Below, one piece after another: positions 17,943 through 27,750 of a stretch of 64,000 nucleotides of DNA. The notes beneath the pieces were generated by a model that saw only the letters and a list, made by a program, of their open reading frames with translations, ran no database searches and had not been told where the DNA came from. A program made the position numbers and the translations under genes. Source of the stretch: Cytobacillus stercorigallinarum (GTDB lineage Bacteria > Bacillota > Bacilli > Bacillales > Cytobacillaceae); NCBI RefSeq assembly GCF_014836495.1, contig NZ_JACSQT010000001.1, positions 558,001 to 622,000 of the forward strand, given 5' to 3'. Numbering within the stretch: position 1 is the first letter of the stretch; every line of letters begins with the position of its first letter.

Positions 17943-18404
17943 AAAAAGCACTTCACTTATTTATCGTTATTATTATCTTAATATGAAATTTATCGTATTA
18001 CAATAAATTATTATTATTAATTAATGTATTGCTGTTGTTTCGCAATATACTTTCTGTTTTTGGCGAAATAAAAAAGTATCTCTTTTTAGACAGAGATACT
18101 TCATTAAATATAGTGGATGTTTTTAAAATTCCTCCATACAATCATTCGAATACCTAATACAGTCATAACAATAAGTTTTCTTTTTTCCAATGTGCCGTGA
18201 CACTTTTACAAGGCATTGGGAAATTTATTTGCCACATTCTTGTTCGTTAGAATATTTTAATTCCTTACAACGCATCACTCAACATTCCACCAAATGCCCC
18301 GATTTAAGTACCCATTATTTTTTAAACTATAAAAAAAGCGATCCTACTATACATTTCTAAGACCCACTATTTTATTGTGGTGTTTTTTAAATTTAAAAAT
18401 AAAA
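17943..18404. other. AT-rich non-coding end of the accessory island
   Basis: No convincing gene. There is a leftward terminator-like hairpin at 18067-18102 (AAGTATCTC/GAGATACTT with T residues on the minus strand) and a small rightward one near 18363-18390 (CCAC/GTGG followed by TTTTTT). A cysteine-rich minus-strand stretch around 18140-18275 has stops and no ribosome site. Together these look like debris of lost genes. Confidence 0.5.
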
Positions 18405-18441
18405 GCACAGCATAAGGTTTTTTCCCCTTACGCCATGCTTA
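18405..18441 (-). terminator. Terminator of zwf
   Basis: On the minus strand AAGCATGGCGTAAGG pairs with CCTTATGCTGTGCTT, with one mismatched base pair, and is followed by a T-rich tract. It lies 17 bases past the zwf stop. Confidence 0.8.
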
Positions 18442-18458
18442 TATTATGCACGCTATTT

Positions 18459-19955
18459 TTAACGATAATCGCCGCTTTCTACCGGCCACCAGTGGAAGCC
18501 ATCTTTCTCTAATAACTCGTCAGCCGCTTTTGGACCCATTGTTCCTGCTTCGTAGTTTGGAAATTGCTCTGCTTGTTGGTTTTCCCAGACTTGTGATATC
18601 TTATCGACAAAGCTCCAAGATAAAGCGACTTCATCCCAATGAGCAAAGTTTGTTGCGTCTCCGCGCATACAGTCATACAGGAGGCGCTCATAAGCTTCAG
18701 GTGTGTTCATATGATCGACACTATTATTGGAGAAGTTGAGCTTTACTGGTGTAGCATTCATTGTGTCACCAGATTTTTGTGCGTTTAAGTAAAGACTAAT
18801 TCCTTCTTCTGGTTGGATATGAATGACGAGTAAATTAGGGTTTAACGTCTTTTCATGCTGATAGTATAAATTCATTGGAATATCTTTGAATTGAACGACT
18901 ATTTTTGTCGACTTCGTTGCCATCTTTTTTCCTGTACGGATGTAAATAGGAACGCCAGCCCAACGGAAATTGTCAATTATCAGTTTTCCGGCAACGAAAG
19001 TCTCGGTATTGGAGTCAGCTTTGACCATCGGTTCTTGACGATAACCGTTAATTGGCTCATTATCTTTTTTGCTTGGTCCATATTGGCCACGAACAAAATT
19101 CTCCTTTACAGCCTCTCCTTCAAGTGTTTTCAAAGCACGGAACACTTTTACTTTCTCAGAACGAATTTCCTCGTCTGTCAGTTTAATTGGCGGTTCCATA
19201 GCAAGTAAGGCAACCATTTGCAGCATATGGTTTTGCACCATATCTCTAAGGGCACCGCTTTTTTCATAATATCTCCCACGTTCTTCGACACCTAATACCT
19301 CACTTGATGTCACTTGGATATTAGATATGTAGCGATTATTCCATAGTGGTTCAAATATAGCGTTGGCAAAGCGAATAACCTCTATATTTTGGACCATTTC
19401 TTTTCCTAAATAATGATCAATTCGGTAAACTTCTTCCTCAGCAAACGCTTGGCGAAGACGATTGTTCAACTCTATTGCAGAAGGGAGATCATGACCAAAT
19501 GGTTTTTCAATCACTAACCGTTTAAAACCATCAACATCTGTTAGCCCATCTGCCTTTAAATGATCGGCAATTGTCCCAAAAAATTCTGGGGCCATCGCTA
19601 AGTAGAAAATGCGATTACCTTCTAGTTGATAATGTGTATCTAACTCATTGGCTAATGTTTTTAGGGCTAAGTAAGAACTGGAATCTGTGACATCATGGGA
19701 ATGATAATAAAAGTGTGTAATAAACTCCTGAAGGTCATCATGGTGTCCTTCAGCTTCTTCAATCGATTGTCGCACACTTTCTTGAAAAGCGTCGTTCGTT
19801 AGTTCTCGTCTAGCAACGCCAATGATACAATAGCGTTTAGATAGTTTTCCTCTTTTAAACAATCGGTAAAGTGACGGAAATAGTTTGCGCCTCGCTAAGT
19901 CACCTGTTGCACCGAATATCATAATCAAAGCAGTTGGATTTTCAGAATTATTCAC
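18459..19955 (-). CDS. zwf: Glucose-6-phosphate dehydrogenase
   Basis: Catalyses the NADP-linked first step of the oxidative pentose phosphate pathway. The N-terminal Rossmann motif is GATGDLARRKLFPSLYRLF; the active-site signature RIDHYLGKE with the catalytic histidine region is intact. Length is 498 residues, normal. In B. subtilis gndA sits just beyond its 3' end (yqjH-gndA-zwf-rnz). Here that place is taken by the accessory island, so 6-phosphogluconate dehydrogenase must be encoded elsewhere. It is transcribed divergently from rnz. Confidence 0.96.
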   Translation of the reverse strand: MNNSENPTALIMIFGATGDLARRKLFPSLYRLFKRGKLSKRYCIIGVARRELTNDAFQESVRQSIEEAEGHHDDLQEFITHFYYHSHDVTDSSSYLALKTLANELDTHYQLEGNRIFYLAMAPEFFGTIADHLKADGLTDVDGFKRLVIEKPFGHDLPSAIELNNRLRQAFAEEEVYRIDHYLGKEMVQNIEVIRFANAIFEPLWNNRYISNIQVTSSEVLGVEERGRYYEKSGALRDMVQNHMLQMVALLAMEPPIKLTDEEIRSEKVKVFRALKTLEGEAVKENFVRGQYGPSKKDNEPINGYRQEPMVKADSNTETFVAGKLIIDNFRWAGVPIYIRTGKKMATKSTKIVVQFKDIPMNLYYQHEKTLNPNLLVIHIQPEEGISLYLNAQKSGDTMNATPVKLNFSNNSVDHMNTPEAYERLLYDCMRGDATNFAHWDEVALSWSFVDKISQVWENQQAEQFPNYEAGTMGPKAADELLEKDGFHWWPVESGDYR

Positions 19956-20158
19956 AACGATATTCCTTTCTATGTAAAAAAGTTCTATTTTTTAGGTTCA
20001 TCTCAACGATGAAATATATACCCACTCAAATATAAAATTTTATCGCTTAAAGTGAAAAACAGCAACCTTTTTTAAAAGGAAATAACTGTAGCTCTTTAGC
20101 TTTAAGTTGTTTTTCTGTATGATGATAATAATGAATAAGGAGAAAGGAAGAAAAGGCA

Positions 20159-21085
20159 GTGAAAGTTTTTTTCTTAGGAACGGGTGCGGGTGTCCCTGCG
20201 AAAGCGAGAAATGTTACGAGTATCGCTTTAAAGCTTTTAGATGAAAGAAGAGCAATATGGTTGTTCGATTGTGGTGAAGCCACACAACATCAAATTTTAC
20301 ATACAACAATTAAGCCAAGAAGAATAGAAAAGGTTTTTATTACTCATCTTCATGGCGATCATATATATGGTTTGCCAGGATTTTTAGCTAGTCGTTCGCA
20401 TCAAGGCGGCAAGGAAAAGCTAACAGTATATGGTCCCAAGGGAATAAAAGCATATATCGAAGTGTCTCTTTCGGTTAGTCAAACTTACTTGCAATACCCT
20501 CTTGAGATTATTGAAATAGACGAGGGGATTGTTTGTAGTGATGATCAATTCATTGTGACAGCAAAGAAACTGGACCATGGTATCCCATCTTTCGGTTATC
20601 GTGTCGTAGAGAAAGATCTGCCGGGCACTTTAATGGCTGATCAATTGATTGAAGATGGTGTAAAGCCAGGTCCTATCTTTAAAAGAATTAAAGAGGGTGA
20701 GACAGTTATTCTTGAGGATGGTCGCACAATTAATCCTAAAGATTATCTTGGACCACCACAAACGGGGAGAATCGTGACAATTTTAGGTGACACGCGTTTT
20801 TGTTCGGCGGCAATTGAATTAGCACGCAATGCAAATTTACTTGTTCATGAGGCAACCTTTGCGAATGGTGAGGAACAGCTCGCACATGATTATTACCATT
20901 CAACGATTGCGCAAGCAGCTGCTGTAGCCCAGCAAGCAGGCGTAGAACAATTATGTCTCACACATATCAGTTCACGCTATGAACGTAGTGAGTGGGCACA
21001 ACTAGAAGAGCAGGCAAGGGCAGATTTCTCTGCAACGGTAATGGCTGAAGATTTTAAAGAAATAGATATCCGTCGGCAGCAGTAA
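20159..21085 (+). CDS. rnz: Ribonuclease Z
   Basis: tRNA 3'-processing endonuclease of the metallo-beta-lactamase fold, which removes 3' trailers from tRNAs lacking encoded CCA. Zinc-binding motifs are [14 protein letters not shown], then [11 protein letters not shown] and the late LTHISSRY. The beginning [18 protein letters not shown] is typical of short-form RNase Z. Length is 308 residues. GTG 20159 has AAAGGAAG upstream. In B. subtilis the gene (yqjK) also lies divergently beside zwf. Confidence 0.95.
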   Translation: MKVFFLGTGAGVPAKARNVTSIALKLLDERRAIWLFDCGEATQHQILHTTIKPRRIEKVFITHLHGDHIYGLPGFLASRSHQGGKEKLTVYGPKGIKAYIEVSLSVSQTYLQYPLEIIEIDEGIVCSDDQFIVTAKKLDHGIPSFGYRVVEKDLPGTLMADQLIEDGVKPGPIFKRIKEGETVILEDGRTINPKDYLGPPQTGRIVTILGDTRFCSAAIELARNANLLVHEATFANGEEQLAHDYYHSTIAQAAAVAQQAGVEQLCLTHISSRYERSEWAQLEEQARADFSATVMAEDFKEIDIRRQQ

Positions 21086-21249
21086 ATGGCGTTGCTTATC
21101 GTTTTTAAGCAAACGCGACAGTGGAACCTATTAAAACATAGTAGGAAGAAATGGCTGTTTCATTGTTATCTTAAAATTTTAAAAAATGGTTATTGACTTA
21201 TAGCAAGGAATCGTACTATAATCACATTTATACTTTTAAAATTATATTT

Positions 21250-21499
21250 ATAAAGCAATGAAGAGAAACTAGTAAACCTTATTTCCCTAGTAAAGAGAGT
21301 CAGCGGTTGGTGTGAGCTGAACTATAAATAAGATGAATTTCATTCTTGGAGCTTTTTCTTTACTGTCATGTTCGGCCGAAGACAGTAAGGACGGTCATCA
21401 ATACCGTTATGAATTCGAGTGGAAAGTCGCAAGCTTTCAAAAAGGGTGGTACCGCGTGAGTCACACGTCCCTTTATGAGCTTTGCGGCTTTTTTGTTTT
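21250..21499 (+). promoter_or_regulatory. T-box riboswitch leader of the sodium symporter gene, probably phenylalanine specific
   Basis: The hallmark T-box sequence AGGGTGGTACCGCG lies at 21443-21456. The terminator stem AAAGTCGCAAGCT/AGCTTTGCGGCTTT ends in TTTTTT by 21494. Stem I includes the AGTA motif (about 21271) and a kink-turn-like base (AATGA with GGAG). The specifier loop reads GAA at 21335-21337 then TTT/TTC at 21338-21341, by analogy with GAA-CCT in the proline T-box at 24.0 kb. Both readings are Phe codons. TGG (21347-21349) falls in the presumed base helix and is less likely. Uncharged tRNA would permit read-through. Confidence 0.85.
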
Positions 21500-21549
21500 A
21501 AGTATCGTTAGAAGAGAATATAGATAAAAGACTTAAAGGAGGAAAAATC

Positions 21550-22899
21550 ATGCAAAACGAACAATGGTCTTCTAAGCTCGGGTTTATTCTTGCTTCGGCA
21601 GGTTCAGCGATTGGCTTAGGAGCGATATGGAAACTCCCCTATACAGCAGGTGAAAGTGGTGGCGGCGCTTTTATTTTGTTATTTATTCTGTTCTCATTAT
21701 TTATTGGTTTGCCGTTATTACTTGCTGAGTTTGTCATCGGGCGTAGCACGGGAAAAGAAGCAATTTCTGCGTATCGAACGATTGCCCCTCAATCAAAATG
21801 GCATTGGGTCGGCTACTTAGGTGTATTCACCTCATTCCTACTGCTTTCTTTTTATAGTGTTATCGGTGGTTGGGTAATTCAATATTTATATTATGGTGTC
21901 GCTAGTGATACAAGTGTAGGGATGTCTGGATATGAGAACTTGTTCAATGAGACGGTATCTAACCCTTATCTTTCTTTAGGTGCGCAGGCTCTGTTTTTAA
22001 TTATAACCGTTGCCGTTGTTGCCAAGGGTGTACAGCAGGGAATTGAAAAAGTAAATAAAATCATGATGCCTGCACTATTTATATTGTTTGTGATCATTAT
22101 TATTCGTTCGGTTACATTAGATGGTGCGTCAGCAGGAATTGAATTTTTCTTGAAACCGGATTTCTCTTTATTGAATTCTGAAAGCTTACTATATGCCATG
22201 GGTCAATCGTTCTTCTCTTTGAGTGTGGGGATTTCCGTGATGGTGACATATAGTTCGTACTTATCAAAGAAAGAAAGTTTGGTACAACCAGCACTTTCTG
22301 TTGTGGCAATGAATTTGTTTATTTCCATTCTAGCCGGCCTGGCGATTTTTCCTGCCGTCTTTTCATTAGGTTATGAGCCAACTGCTGGCCCTGGACTATT
22401 ATTTATCGTACTACCAGCTGTATTTGATCAAATTATTTTCGGGAAAATATTTTTATTATTATTCTTGGCCTTGTTCTTATTTGCTACATTAACTTCTGCT
22501 TTTTCAATGTTGGAAATTGCCGTTGCTTCTGTCACGAAAGGTGCGACAAAAAATAGGACAAAAGTGGCTTGGTTATTCGGATTAGCGATATTTATTGTTG
22601 GTATTCCTTCTAATCTGTCTTATAGTGTTTTATCCGATATAACGATATTTGGGAAATCTATTTTTGATAGTGTCGACTTTTTAGTGAGCAATATTCTTCT
22701 ACCTCTCGGTGCGCTGCTCATTGCTATATTCGTCTCCTATCGAATGAAAAAAGATTTATTAAAAAGCGAGATTGTGATGAATTCGACATCGCTTACGGGT
22801 CTATTTAACGTTTGGTTCTTTTTGATGAGATATGTGGTTCCGATTGTGATTGTGATCGTCTTTTTAGATTCTTCAGGTTTGTTTAATCTGTTTAAGTAA
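21550..22899 (+). CDS. Sodium-dependent transporter, neurotransmitter:sodium symporter (NSS) family
   Basis: Eleven to twelve hydrophobic segments over 449 residues. The family N-terminus [19 protein letters not shown] followed by [16 protein letters not shown] carries the unwound helix-1 sodium/substrate site seen in LeuT and TnaT. Such bacterial proteins import amino acids, often hydrophobic or aromatic, with sodium. The T-box leader points to induction when an aminoacyl-tRNA is uncharged, most likely tRNA-Phe, so an aromatic amino acid is the probable cargo. AAAGGAGG precedes ATG 21550. It is monocistronic and ends in a long hairpin. Confidence 0.92.
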   Translation: MQNEQWSSKLGFILASAGSAIGLGAIWKLPYTAGESGGGAFILLFILFSLFIGLPLLLAEFVIGRSTGKEAISAYRTIAPQSKWHWVGYLGVFTSFLLLSFYSVIGGWVIQYLYYGVASDTSVGMSGYENLFNETVSNPYLSLGAQALFLIITVAVVAKGVQQGIEKVNKIMMPALFILFVIIIIRSVTLDGASAGIEFFLKPDFSLLNSESLLYAMGQSFFSLSVGISVMVTYSSYLSKKESLVQPALSVVAMNLFISILAGLAIFPAVFSLGYEPTAGPGLLFIVLPAVFDQIIFGKIFLLLFLALFLFATLTSAFSMLEIAVASVTKGATKNRTKVAWLFGLAIFIVGIPSNLSYSVLSDITIFGKSIFDSVDFLVSNILLPLGALLIAIFVSYRMKKDLLKSEIVMNSTSLTGLFNVWFFLMRYVVPIVIVIVFLDSSGLFNLFK

Positions 22900-22906
22900 A
22901 ATGATT

Positions 22907-22966
22907 AGAGACTAGGACATGTTTTTGGAATGATTTACTATCACTCATATGTTCTTAGTCTCTATA
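22907..22966. terminator. Hairpin between the symporter gene and proI
   Basis: AGAGACTAGGACAT pairs with ATGTTCTTAGTCTCT across a long loop. It lies between convergent genes and probably ends the symporter transcript. No long T-run follows. Confidence 0.55.
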
Positions 22967-22993
22967 CATAGTTTTACATGAATGAGTTTACAT

Positions 22994-23821
22994 TTAAACT
23001 TTCATATTATTAGCAAAAATCTCACCAAGTTTCCTAGACTGTTCCGTCGCTGCTTTAATGCATTCTACAAAGGCTTCTTGTACCGCGTGTGCTTCAAGTA
23101 CCTTTAATCCTGCCTCTGTTGTTCCTCCAGGGCTAGTGACCTCTTTTCGTAATTGTGCAGATTCTTTTGGCGATCTTTCAAGCATTTCTGCAGCACCCAT
23201 TAAAGTTTGTATAATAAACTTTTTCGCTACCTCTTTTTCGAGTCCCATTTCCACTGCGCTTTTTTCCATCGCTTCAACTAGATAATAAATATAGGCTGGA
23301 CCACTTCCAGATAATCCTGTAACAGCATCTAAGTCTTCTTCTTTTACGATGGTCGCTAAACCAACTGTTTCAAACATCCCTTTAACCGCTTGTGATTGTA
23401 AATTGTTTACATTACTATTCATGGCTAATGCACTGGCAGATTTACCAATTGTTGCTGAAGTATTAGGCATGGCACGAACAATAGCTAGGTTCGTTCCTAC
23501 CATTTCTTCAATAGAAGTAATAGATACCCCTGCTAAGACGGAGACGATTAACATATCTTGTCGTAAATAAGCTTGAATGCTTTGAATCGCTTCTCCGACA
23601 TCTTTTGGCTTCATAGCTAAGCAGACGATATTTACATGTGAGAGGATGTCTTTTATGTCATAAGATATGTTGACACCATAAGAGTGTTGTAGTTCATAGA
23701 GTTTCTCTTGATTGCATTTATTTGTTACCCATATATTATTTCCGCTTACCAACTTTTGCGTAATGATGCCAGATATTAGAGCTTCAGCCATCGAACCTGC
23801 GCCAATAAATGCGATTTTCAT
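22994..23821 (-). CDS. proI: Pyrroline-5-carboxylate reductase ProI
   Basis: Last step of proline synthesis: NAD(P)H reduction of pyrroline-5-carboxylate. The N-terminal dinucleotide-binding motif is KIAFIGAGSMAEALISGI. The C-terminal signature region GLSGSGPAYIYYLVEAMEK and TSPGGTTEAGL are intact. Length is 275 residues. ATG 23821 is preceded by AAGGAGGAAAAA; a longer in-frame reading upstream runs through the T-box leader and is not coding. It corresponds to yqjO of B. subtilis, which is also controlled by a proline T-box. Confidence 0.95.
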   Translation of the reverse strand: MKIAFIGAGSMAEALISGIITQKLVSGNNIWVTNKCNQEKLYELQHSYGVNISYDIKDILSHVNIVCLAMKPKDVGEAIQSIQAYLRQDMLIVSVLAGVSITSIEEMVGTNLAIVRAMPNTSATIGKSASALAMNSNVNNLQSQAVKGMFETVGLATIVKEEDLDAVTGLSGSGPAYIYYLVEAMEKSAVEMGLEKEVAKKFIIQTLMGAAEMLERSPKESAQLRKEVTSPGGTTEAGLKVLEAHAVQEAFVECIKAATEQSRKLGEIFANNMKV

Positions 23822-23879
23822 TTTTTTCCTCCTTGATAATGTTGATAAGGTTCTACTTGCAAACTCCGTCAAGGTCAAT

Positions 23880-24120
23880 AAAAAAAGCCCCTTCATCCTG
23901 TAAAGGACGAAAGGACATGCTTCCGTGGTACCACCTTCATTTGTCATGTTCGCTGAGTTGAACAGACAATCTCGAATCCGTTAACGCCGGCTACGGTTAG
24001 TTTTGCTAACACTCATAAGGTAGGTTCGATGGACTAGTGGACGGTGAAGCTTTTCAGCCTAATTGAGCTTCACTCTCTTTTCGCCTTATGTGCATCTACT
24101 ATTCTTATTCATCGCGTTAA
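23880..24120 (-). promoter_or_regulatory. Proline T-box riboswitch of proI
   Basis: On the minus strand the T-box GAAGGTGGTACCACGGAA is at 23921-23938, and the terminator CCTTTACAGGATGAAGG region ends in TTTTTTT near 23880. Stem I carries AGTA opposite GAA-CCT-A; the specifier CCT (proline) is at 24022-24024 in plus coordinates. Base helix ATAAG/CTTAT and upper helix GATG/CATC flank the specifier loop. It allows proI transcription when tRNA-Pro is uncharged. Confidence 0.93.
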
Positions 24121-24326
24121 ATCATTAATTTATTGTGATTATGAGGGATAACAAGGGAAATTGTCAATAACATTCTCATAAGTTTTTAGAGATAATTTGT
24201 TAAAAGTTATGTGAAAATAATGACATTGTTGTGAAATAAAGCTAAGATTAAATATATATATGTTTAAAGATTTGATTGTTCTACACATATTTTATTTAAA
24301 TATAATGATTGTTGGAGGGTATGAAA

Positions 24327-25295
24327 ATGGCACAATGGATTAATGATATTGGTCGACTCGTGATTCCTACTCCTTTTCCTGTAGGTGATGTTAACCTTTA
24401 TGTCATCAAAGGAGAGAAGCTAACCCTTATAGATGCTGGACCTAAAACAGAGGAAGCTTGGGAAGCGTTGCAGTCAGAACTGAATGAATTAGGCTTAACA
24501 CTGTCAGATATTGAGCAAGTGATTCTTACTCATCATCATCCAGATCATGTTGGTCTGCTTGATTATTTTCCGGCGGATATGCAAATTATTGGTCATCCTT
24601 TAAATGAGCGATGGCTCAATCGGACAGAGGAATTCCTACAGCAAAATAATGATTTTTACCAACAGGTTCTCACCGAGTTTGGCTTGATTCAGTATTACGA
24701 TAAAGTAATGACAAGACTGCATGGTGAGCTTGCCTATTTTTGTGATCGCTCATTAGCTCAAGAAATTTGTGAAGGAGACGAACCTCCAGGGTTAAAAGGA
24801 TGGCGTGTCATTGAAACTCCGGGTCATGCACAAAGTCATATTGGTTTATTGCGAGAAAGTGATGGGGTTTATATTGGTGGCGACCATCTGTTGGCTCATA
24901 TTTCTCCGAATCCGTTAATGGAGCCCCCTTTACCAGGCCAATCTGAGCGCCCAAAATCATTATTACAATATAATGAATCTCTTGATAAATTAAGCCGCTA
25001 TCCGCTTGCGCTTGTATTGCCAGGTCATGGAGAAGTCTTCACAAATGTAAATGAAATCATTCCTCAACGAAAAAAAGCACAGCATGAACGTGCGATGAAG
25101 GTTAAGAAATGGCTCATGGAAGAATCAATGACGGTTTTTGATATATGCAAACGCCTATTTCCGAAAGCTTACAAAATGCAATTACCTCTTACGGTATCTG
25201 AAACAATCGGTCAGCTCGACTATTTGCTTGCAATTGGGGAAGTAAGTGAGTATAAGAAGAATGGCGTGTCTTTCTATAGTAGCCAAATGAGGTGA
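24327..25295 (+). CDS. yqjP: MBL-fold metallo-hydrolase (YqjP)
   Basis: Metallo-beta-lactamase fold hydrolase. The metal site THHHPDHVGL follows the N-terminal VNLYVIKGEKLTLIDAGP; a second metal motif ETPGHAQSHIGL and the later YIGGDHLL and LPGHGEVF are intact. A C-terminal winged-helix-like region of about 70 residues resembles the LACTB2/YqjP type. ATG 24327 has GGAGGG eight bases upstream; two closer upstream starts do not. It is four bases upstream of the SDR gene yqjQ, as in B. subtilis. Substrate is unknown. Confidence 0.87.
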   Translation: MAQWINDIGRLVIPTPFPVGDVNLYVIKGEKLTLIDAGPKTEEAWEALQSELNELGLTLSDIEQVILTHHHPDHVGLLDYFPADMQIIGHPLNERWLNRTEEFLQQNNDFYQQVLTEFGLIQYYDKVMTRLHGELAYFCDRSLAQEICEGDEPPGLKGWRVIETPGHAQSHIGLLRESDGVYIGGDHLLAHISPNPLMEPPLPGQSERPKSLLQYNESLDKLSRYPLALVLPGHGEVFTNVNEIIPQRKKAQHERAMKVKKWLMEESMTVFDICKRLFPKAYKMQLPLTVSETIGQLDYLLAIGEVSEYKKNGVSFYSSQMR

Positions 25296-25299
25296 TAAA

Positions 25300-26094
25300 A
25301 TGGTAAAGGATTTACAAGGGAAGAACATTATTATTACAGGTGCATCAGGTGGGATAGGCGAAAAGATGGCAAGGCTTTGTGCGGAAAGAGGAGCCAATCT
25401 TGCTTTAGTGGCTAGAAGGACAGAAAAATTAGCTGCAATGAAAGAAGAGCTTGAGCAACGCTTTTCTGTTGATATTCATATTTTTTCTTTAGATGTCTCT
25501 GATCTTGTAAAGGTAGAGGAAGTTTTTCCATTCATTCTCGAACGATTTAAAGTAATCGATGTACTTGTGAATAATGCGGGATACGGCATTTTCACTTATG
25601 CGCATGATGCAAATATGAAAGAAGTAAAAAGCATGTTCGATGTGAATGTGCTAGGTTTGATTGCTTGTACACAGCAAGTTTTGCCGTCAATGTTAGCGAC
25701 CAAAGGCGGTCATATTATTAATATTGCTTCACAAGCTGGGAAAATTGCTACGCCGAAATCAAGTACCTATTCGGCAACGAAACATGCGGTGTTAGGCTAT
25801 TCTAATAGCTTACGGATGGAAGTTGCTCCTCAAGGTGTGTATATTACAACAGTGAATCCAGGCCCGATTGAGACGAATTTTTTTGATATAGCCGATAAAG
25901 AAGGCACATATGTGAAAAATGTTCAGCGGTATATGTTAAAGCCGGAGTATGTTGCGCGAAAAGTTGTGGATGTGATGTTAACGCCAACGAGAGAGGTAAA
26001 TCTCCCTAGGTGGATGAATTTAGGAAGTAAAGTTTTTGCCATTGCTCCCCGATTATTCGAATGGGCTGGACGTGGTGCGTTTAATAAAAAATAA
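25300..26094 (+). CDS. yqjQ: SDR family oxidoreductase (YqjQ)
   Basis: Classical short-chain dehydrogenase. The cofactor motif TGASGGIGEKMA lies near residues 12-23, NNAGYG follows, and the catalytic Ser with YSATK (Tyr and Lys) is present. A C-terminal extension past the core ends in a hydrophobic region, as in the DltE/YqjQ type. Length is 264 residues. GAGGTGATAAA precedes ATG 25300, and the gene follows yqjP by four bases, so they form an operon. Substrate is unknown. Confidence 0.88.
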   Translation: MVKDLQGKNIIITGASGGIGEKMARLCAERGANLALVARRTEKLAAMKEELEQRFSVDIHIFSLDVSDLVKVEEVFPFILERFKVIDVLVNNAGYGIFTYAHDANMKEVKSMFDVNVLGLIACTQQVLPSMLATKGGHIINIASQAGKIATPKSSTYSATKHAVLGYSNSLRMEVAPQGVYITTVNPGPIETNFFDIADKEGTYVKNVQRYMLKPEYVARKVVDVMLTPTREVNLPRWMNLGSKVFAIAPRLFEWAGRGAFNKK

Positions 26095-26179
26095 TGTTTC
26101 AAGTTGAATGATTTGCATTGGGCTATTTTTATCTATATGGTGAAATCGTGAAGATATTTATAGAAAAAAGGTGATAGAT

Positions 26180-27295
26180 ATGAAAGCAAAATATGAACCG
26201 TTATTTGAATCCTATACATTTCCTAACGGCGTAACAGTTAAAAACCGACTTGCACTAGCACCGATGACACATTATTCTTCTAATGAAGATGGCTCCATTT
26301 CGGAAGAAGAATTAGTCTTTATCCAGGCACGTGCAAAGGATTTAGGTACAGTTATTACTGCTTGCGCCAATGTGACGCCAAATGGTAAAGCTTTTCCTGG
26401 TCAACCAGGTATTTACGATGACCAGTTTATTCCGGGTTTAAAAAGACTAGCGGAGACGATTCAACAACAAGGGGCAAAAGCGGTGATACAAATTCATCAC
26501 GGCGGCATTTCATGTCCTACTGAACTTGTTCCAGATGGTGATGTCGTATCTGCTTCAGATATAGATCATGACAATCAAAAGGCTCGTGCCCTATCGGCAG
26601 GGGAAATTGAAGAAATCATCGAAGCCTTTGGAGAAGCTACAAGAAGAGCGATTGAAGCAGGTTTTGATGGAGTAGAAATTCATGGTGCAAACGGGTATTT
26701 AATACAGCAGTTTTATTCCCCGTATACGAATAAACGTGATGATGAATGGGGTGGATCTGTAGAAAATCGGATGAAGTTTCCATTGGCTGTTGCGGAAGCT
26801 TGCCAAAGGGCGATTGATAAGCATGCGAAGAGACCATTTATTTTTGGTTATCGCTTTTCACCTGAAGAGCCATCGACACCTGGTTTAACAATGACGGAAA
26901 CTTTTCAACTAGTGGATGCCTTATCAAATCTTCCTTTCGATTATTTGCACATCTCTCTTATGCATGCACTATCTACTCCTCACCGCGGGGCGGATACAGA
27001 GCGCACAAGAATTGAACTGGTGAATGAAGTGATTAATGGTCGCGTTCCTTTAATGGCCGTTGGACAAGTGAATTCACCTGATGAAGCATTAGCCGTTAGA
27101 GAACGAAATATCCCACTTATTGCTTTAGGTAGAGAATTGTTAATTTCACCAAGATGGGCTGCATATATTCAAGAAGATCGTCTTGAGGAAATAGAATATG
27201 CCCTGAATTTAAAAGAAAGAGATAAATATGACATTCCGAACGGATTATGGGAAGCTATCCTCTCTAGAGAAGGTTGGGTCCCATTTAATCGCTAG
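26180..27295 (+). CDS. yqiG: NADH-dependent flavin oxidoreductase, Old Yellow Enzyme family (YqiG-like)
   Basis: FMN-binding TIM-barrel oxidoreductase. Motifs are NRLALAPMTHYSS, VIQIHHGG (the catalytic His pair region), FDGVEIHGANGYLIQQFYSP and DDEWGGSVENRMKF, all typical of the OYE family. Length is 371 residues, matching YqiG. ATG 26180 has AAGGTGAT eight bases upstream. It reduces activated double bonds in family members; the natural substrate here is unknown. It ends in a good terminator. Confidence 0.88.
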   Translation: MKAKYEPLFESYTFPNGVTVKNRLALAPMTHYSSNEDGSISEEELVFIQARAKDLGTVITACANVTPNGKAFPGQPGIYDDQFIPGLKRLAETIQQQGAKAVIQIHHGGISCPTELVPDGDVVSASDIDHDNQKARALSAGEIEEIIEAFGEATRRAIEAGFDGVEIHGANGYLIQQFYSPYTNKRDDEWGGSVENRMKFPLAVAEACQRAIDKHAKRPFIFGYRFSPEEPSTPGLTMTETFQLVDALSNLPFDYLHISLMHALSTPHRGADTERTRIELVNEVINGRVPLMAVGQVNSPDEALAVRERNIPLIALGRELLISPRWAAYIQEDRLEEIEYALNLKERDKYDIPNGLWEAILSREGWVPFNR

Positions 27296-27313
27296 GAATC
27301 ATTAGAAAACATG

Positions 27314-27347
27314 AAACATGAGCAATTTCTTTGTTCATGTTTTTTTA
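27314..27347 (+). terminator. Terminator after the OYE-family gene
   Basis: AAACATGAGCAA and TTTGTTCATGTTT form a stem with a short TTTC loop, followed by a T-run. Confidence 0.8.
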
Positions 27348-27699
27348 TGTCTTATTTTGGTTATAAAAGCGATTTGCTCGTGCAAGAATAGTGAAATTGC
27401 CAAAGATAGCGGCAAAAGAGGTTTTTTCGACTATCCATTAAACATTTCCGTTAAATAATAGGCACGTCAAATAACAGAGGGGAAAACTGGGAACTTTTTT
27501 GATTATTGATTTAGGTAAAATATCATAATATGTCGAATATTTATGCATGGGATAATGAAAGGGAGCAGCCTTCTACTTTACAAGAGTTTGTTTCACTTTT
27601 AGTCCATCTCAGCTAATGATAGAGCTATTCTTATTCAATCCCAGGTTTTGTCTAGTTAGTCGAATATAAGAAATTCGTCGTAAAATTTCCATTGAAAGA

Positions 27700-27750
27700 G
27701 AACGTATATTCGGTTAATATTATGGGTATAAATAAACAGAACATAAGTTC
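27700..27750 (+). promoter_or_regulatory. Two LexA (SOS) boxes upstream of polYB
   Basis: GAACATAAGTTC at 27739-27750 is a complete GAAC-N4-GTTC core. GAACGTATATTCG at 27700-27712 is a one-mismatch copy 39 bases upstream. A TATAAAT (27726-27732) between them could be the -10 of the promoter. The preceding gap (27348-27699) shows no convincing gene. B. subtilis polYB (yqjW) belongs to the LexA regulon, which supports the reading. Confidence 0.75.

Noticed and set aside
18140-18275. Cysteine-rich minus-strand stretch in the island tail
   Set aside because: Interrupted by a stop, no ribosome site, and no convincing match to a known zinc-finger family.
21086-21120. Hairpin GCGTTGCTTA/TAAGCAAACGC after rnz
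   Set aside because: No T-run follows and pairing has a bulge; too weak to call a terminator with confidence.
21333-21527. 64-codon ORF in the T-box leader of the symporter gene
   Set aside because: It spans the T-box and terminator helices and has no ribosome site.
23822-23947. Longer N-terminus of ProI starting at 23947
   Set aside because: The extra stretch lies in the T-box terminator and leader; a perfect ribosome site precedes ATG 23821.
27530-27616. 28-codon ORF downstream of the OYE-family gene
   Set aside because: No ribosome site and no recognisable sequence; probably chance in an AT-rich spacer.
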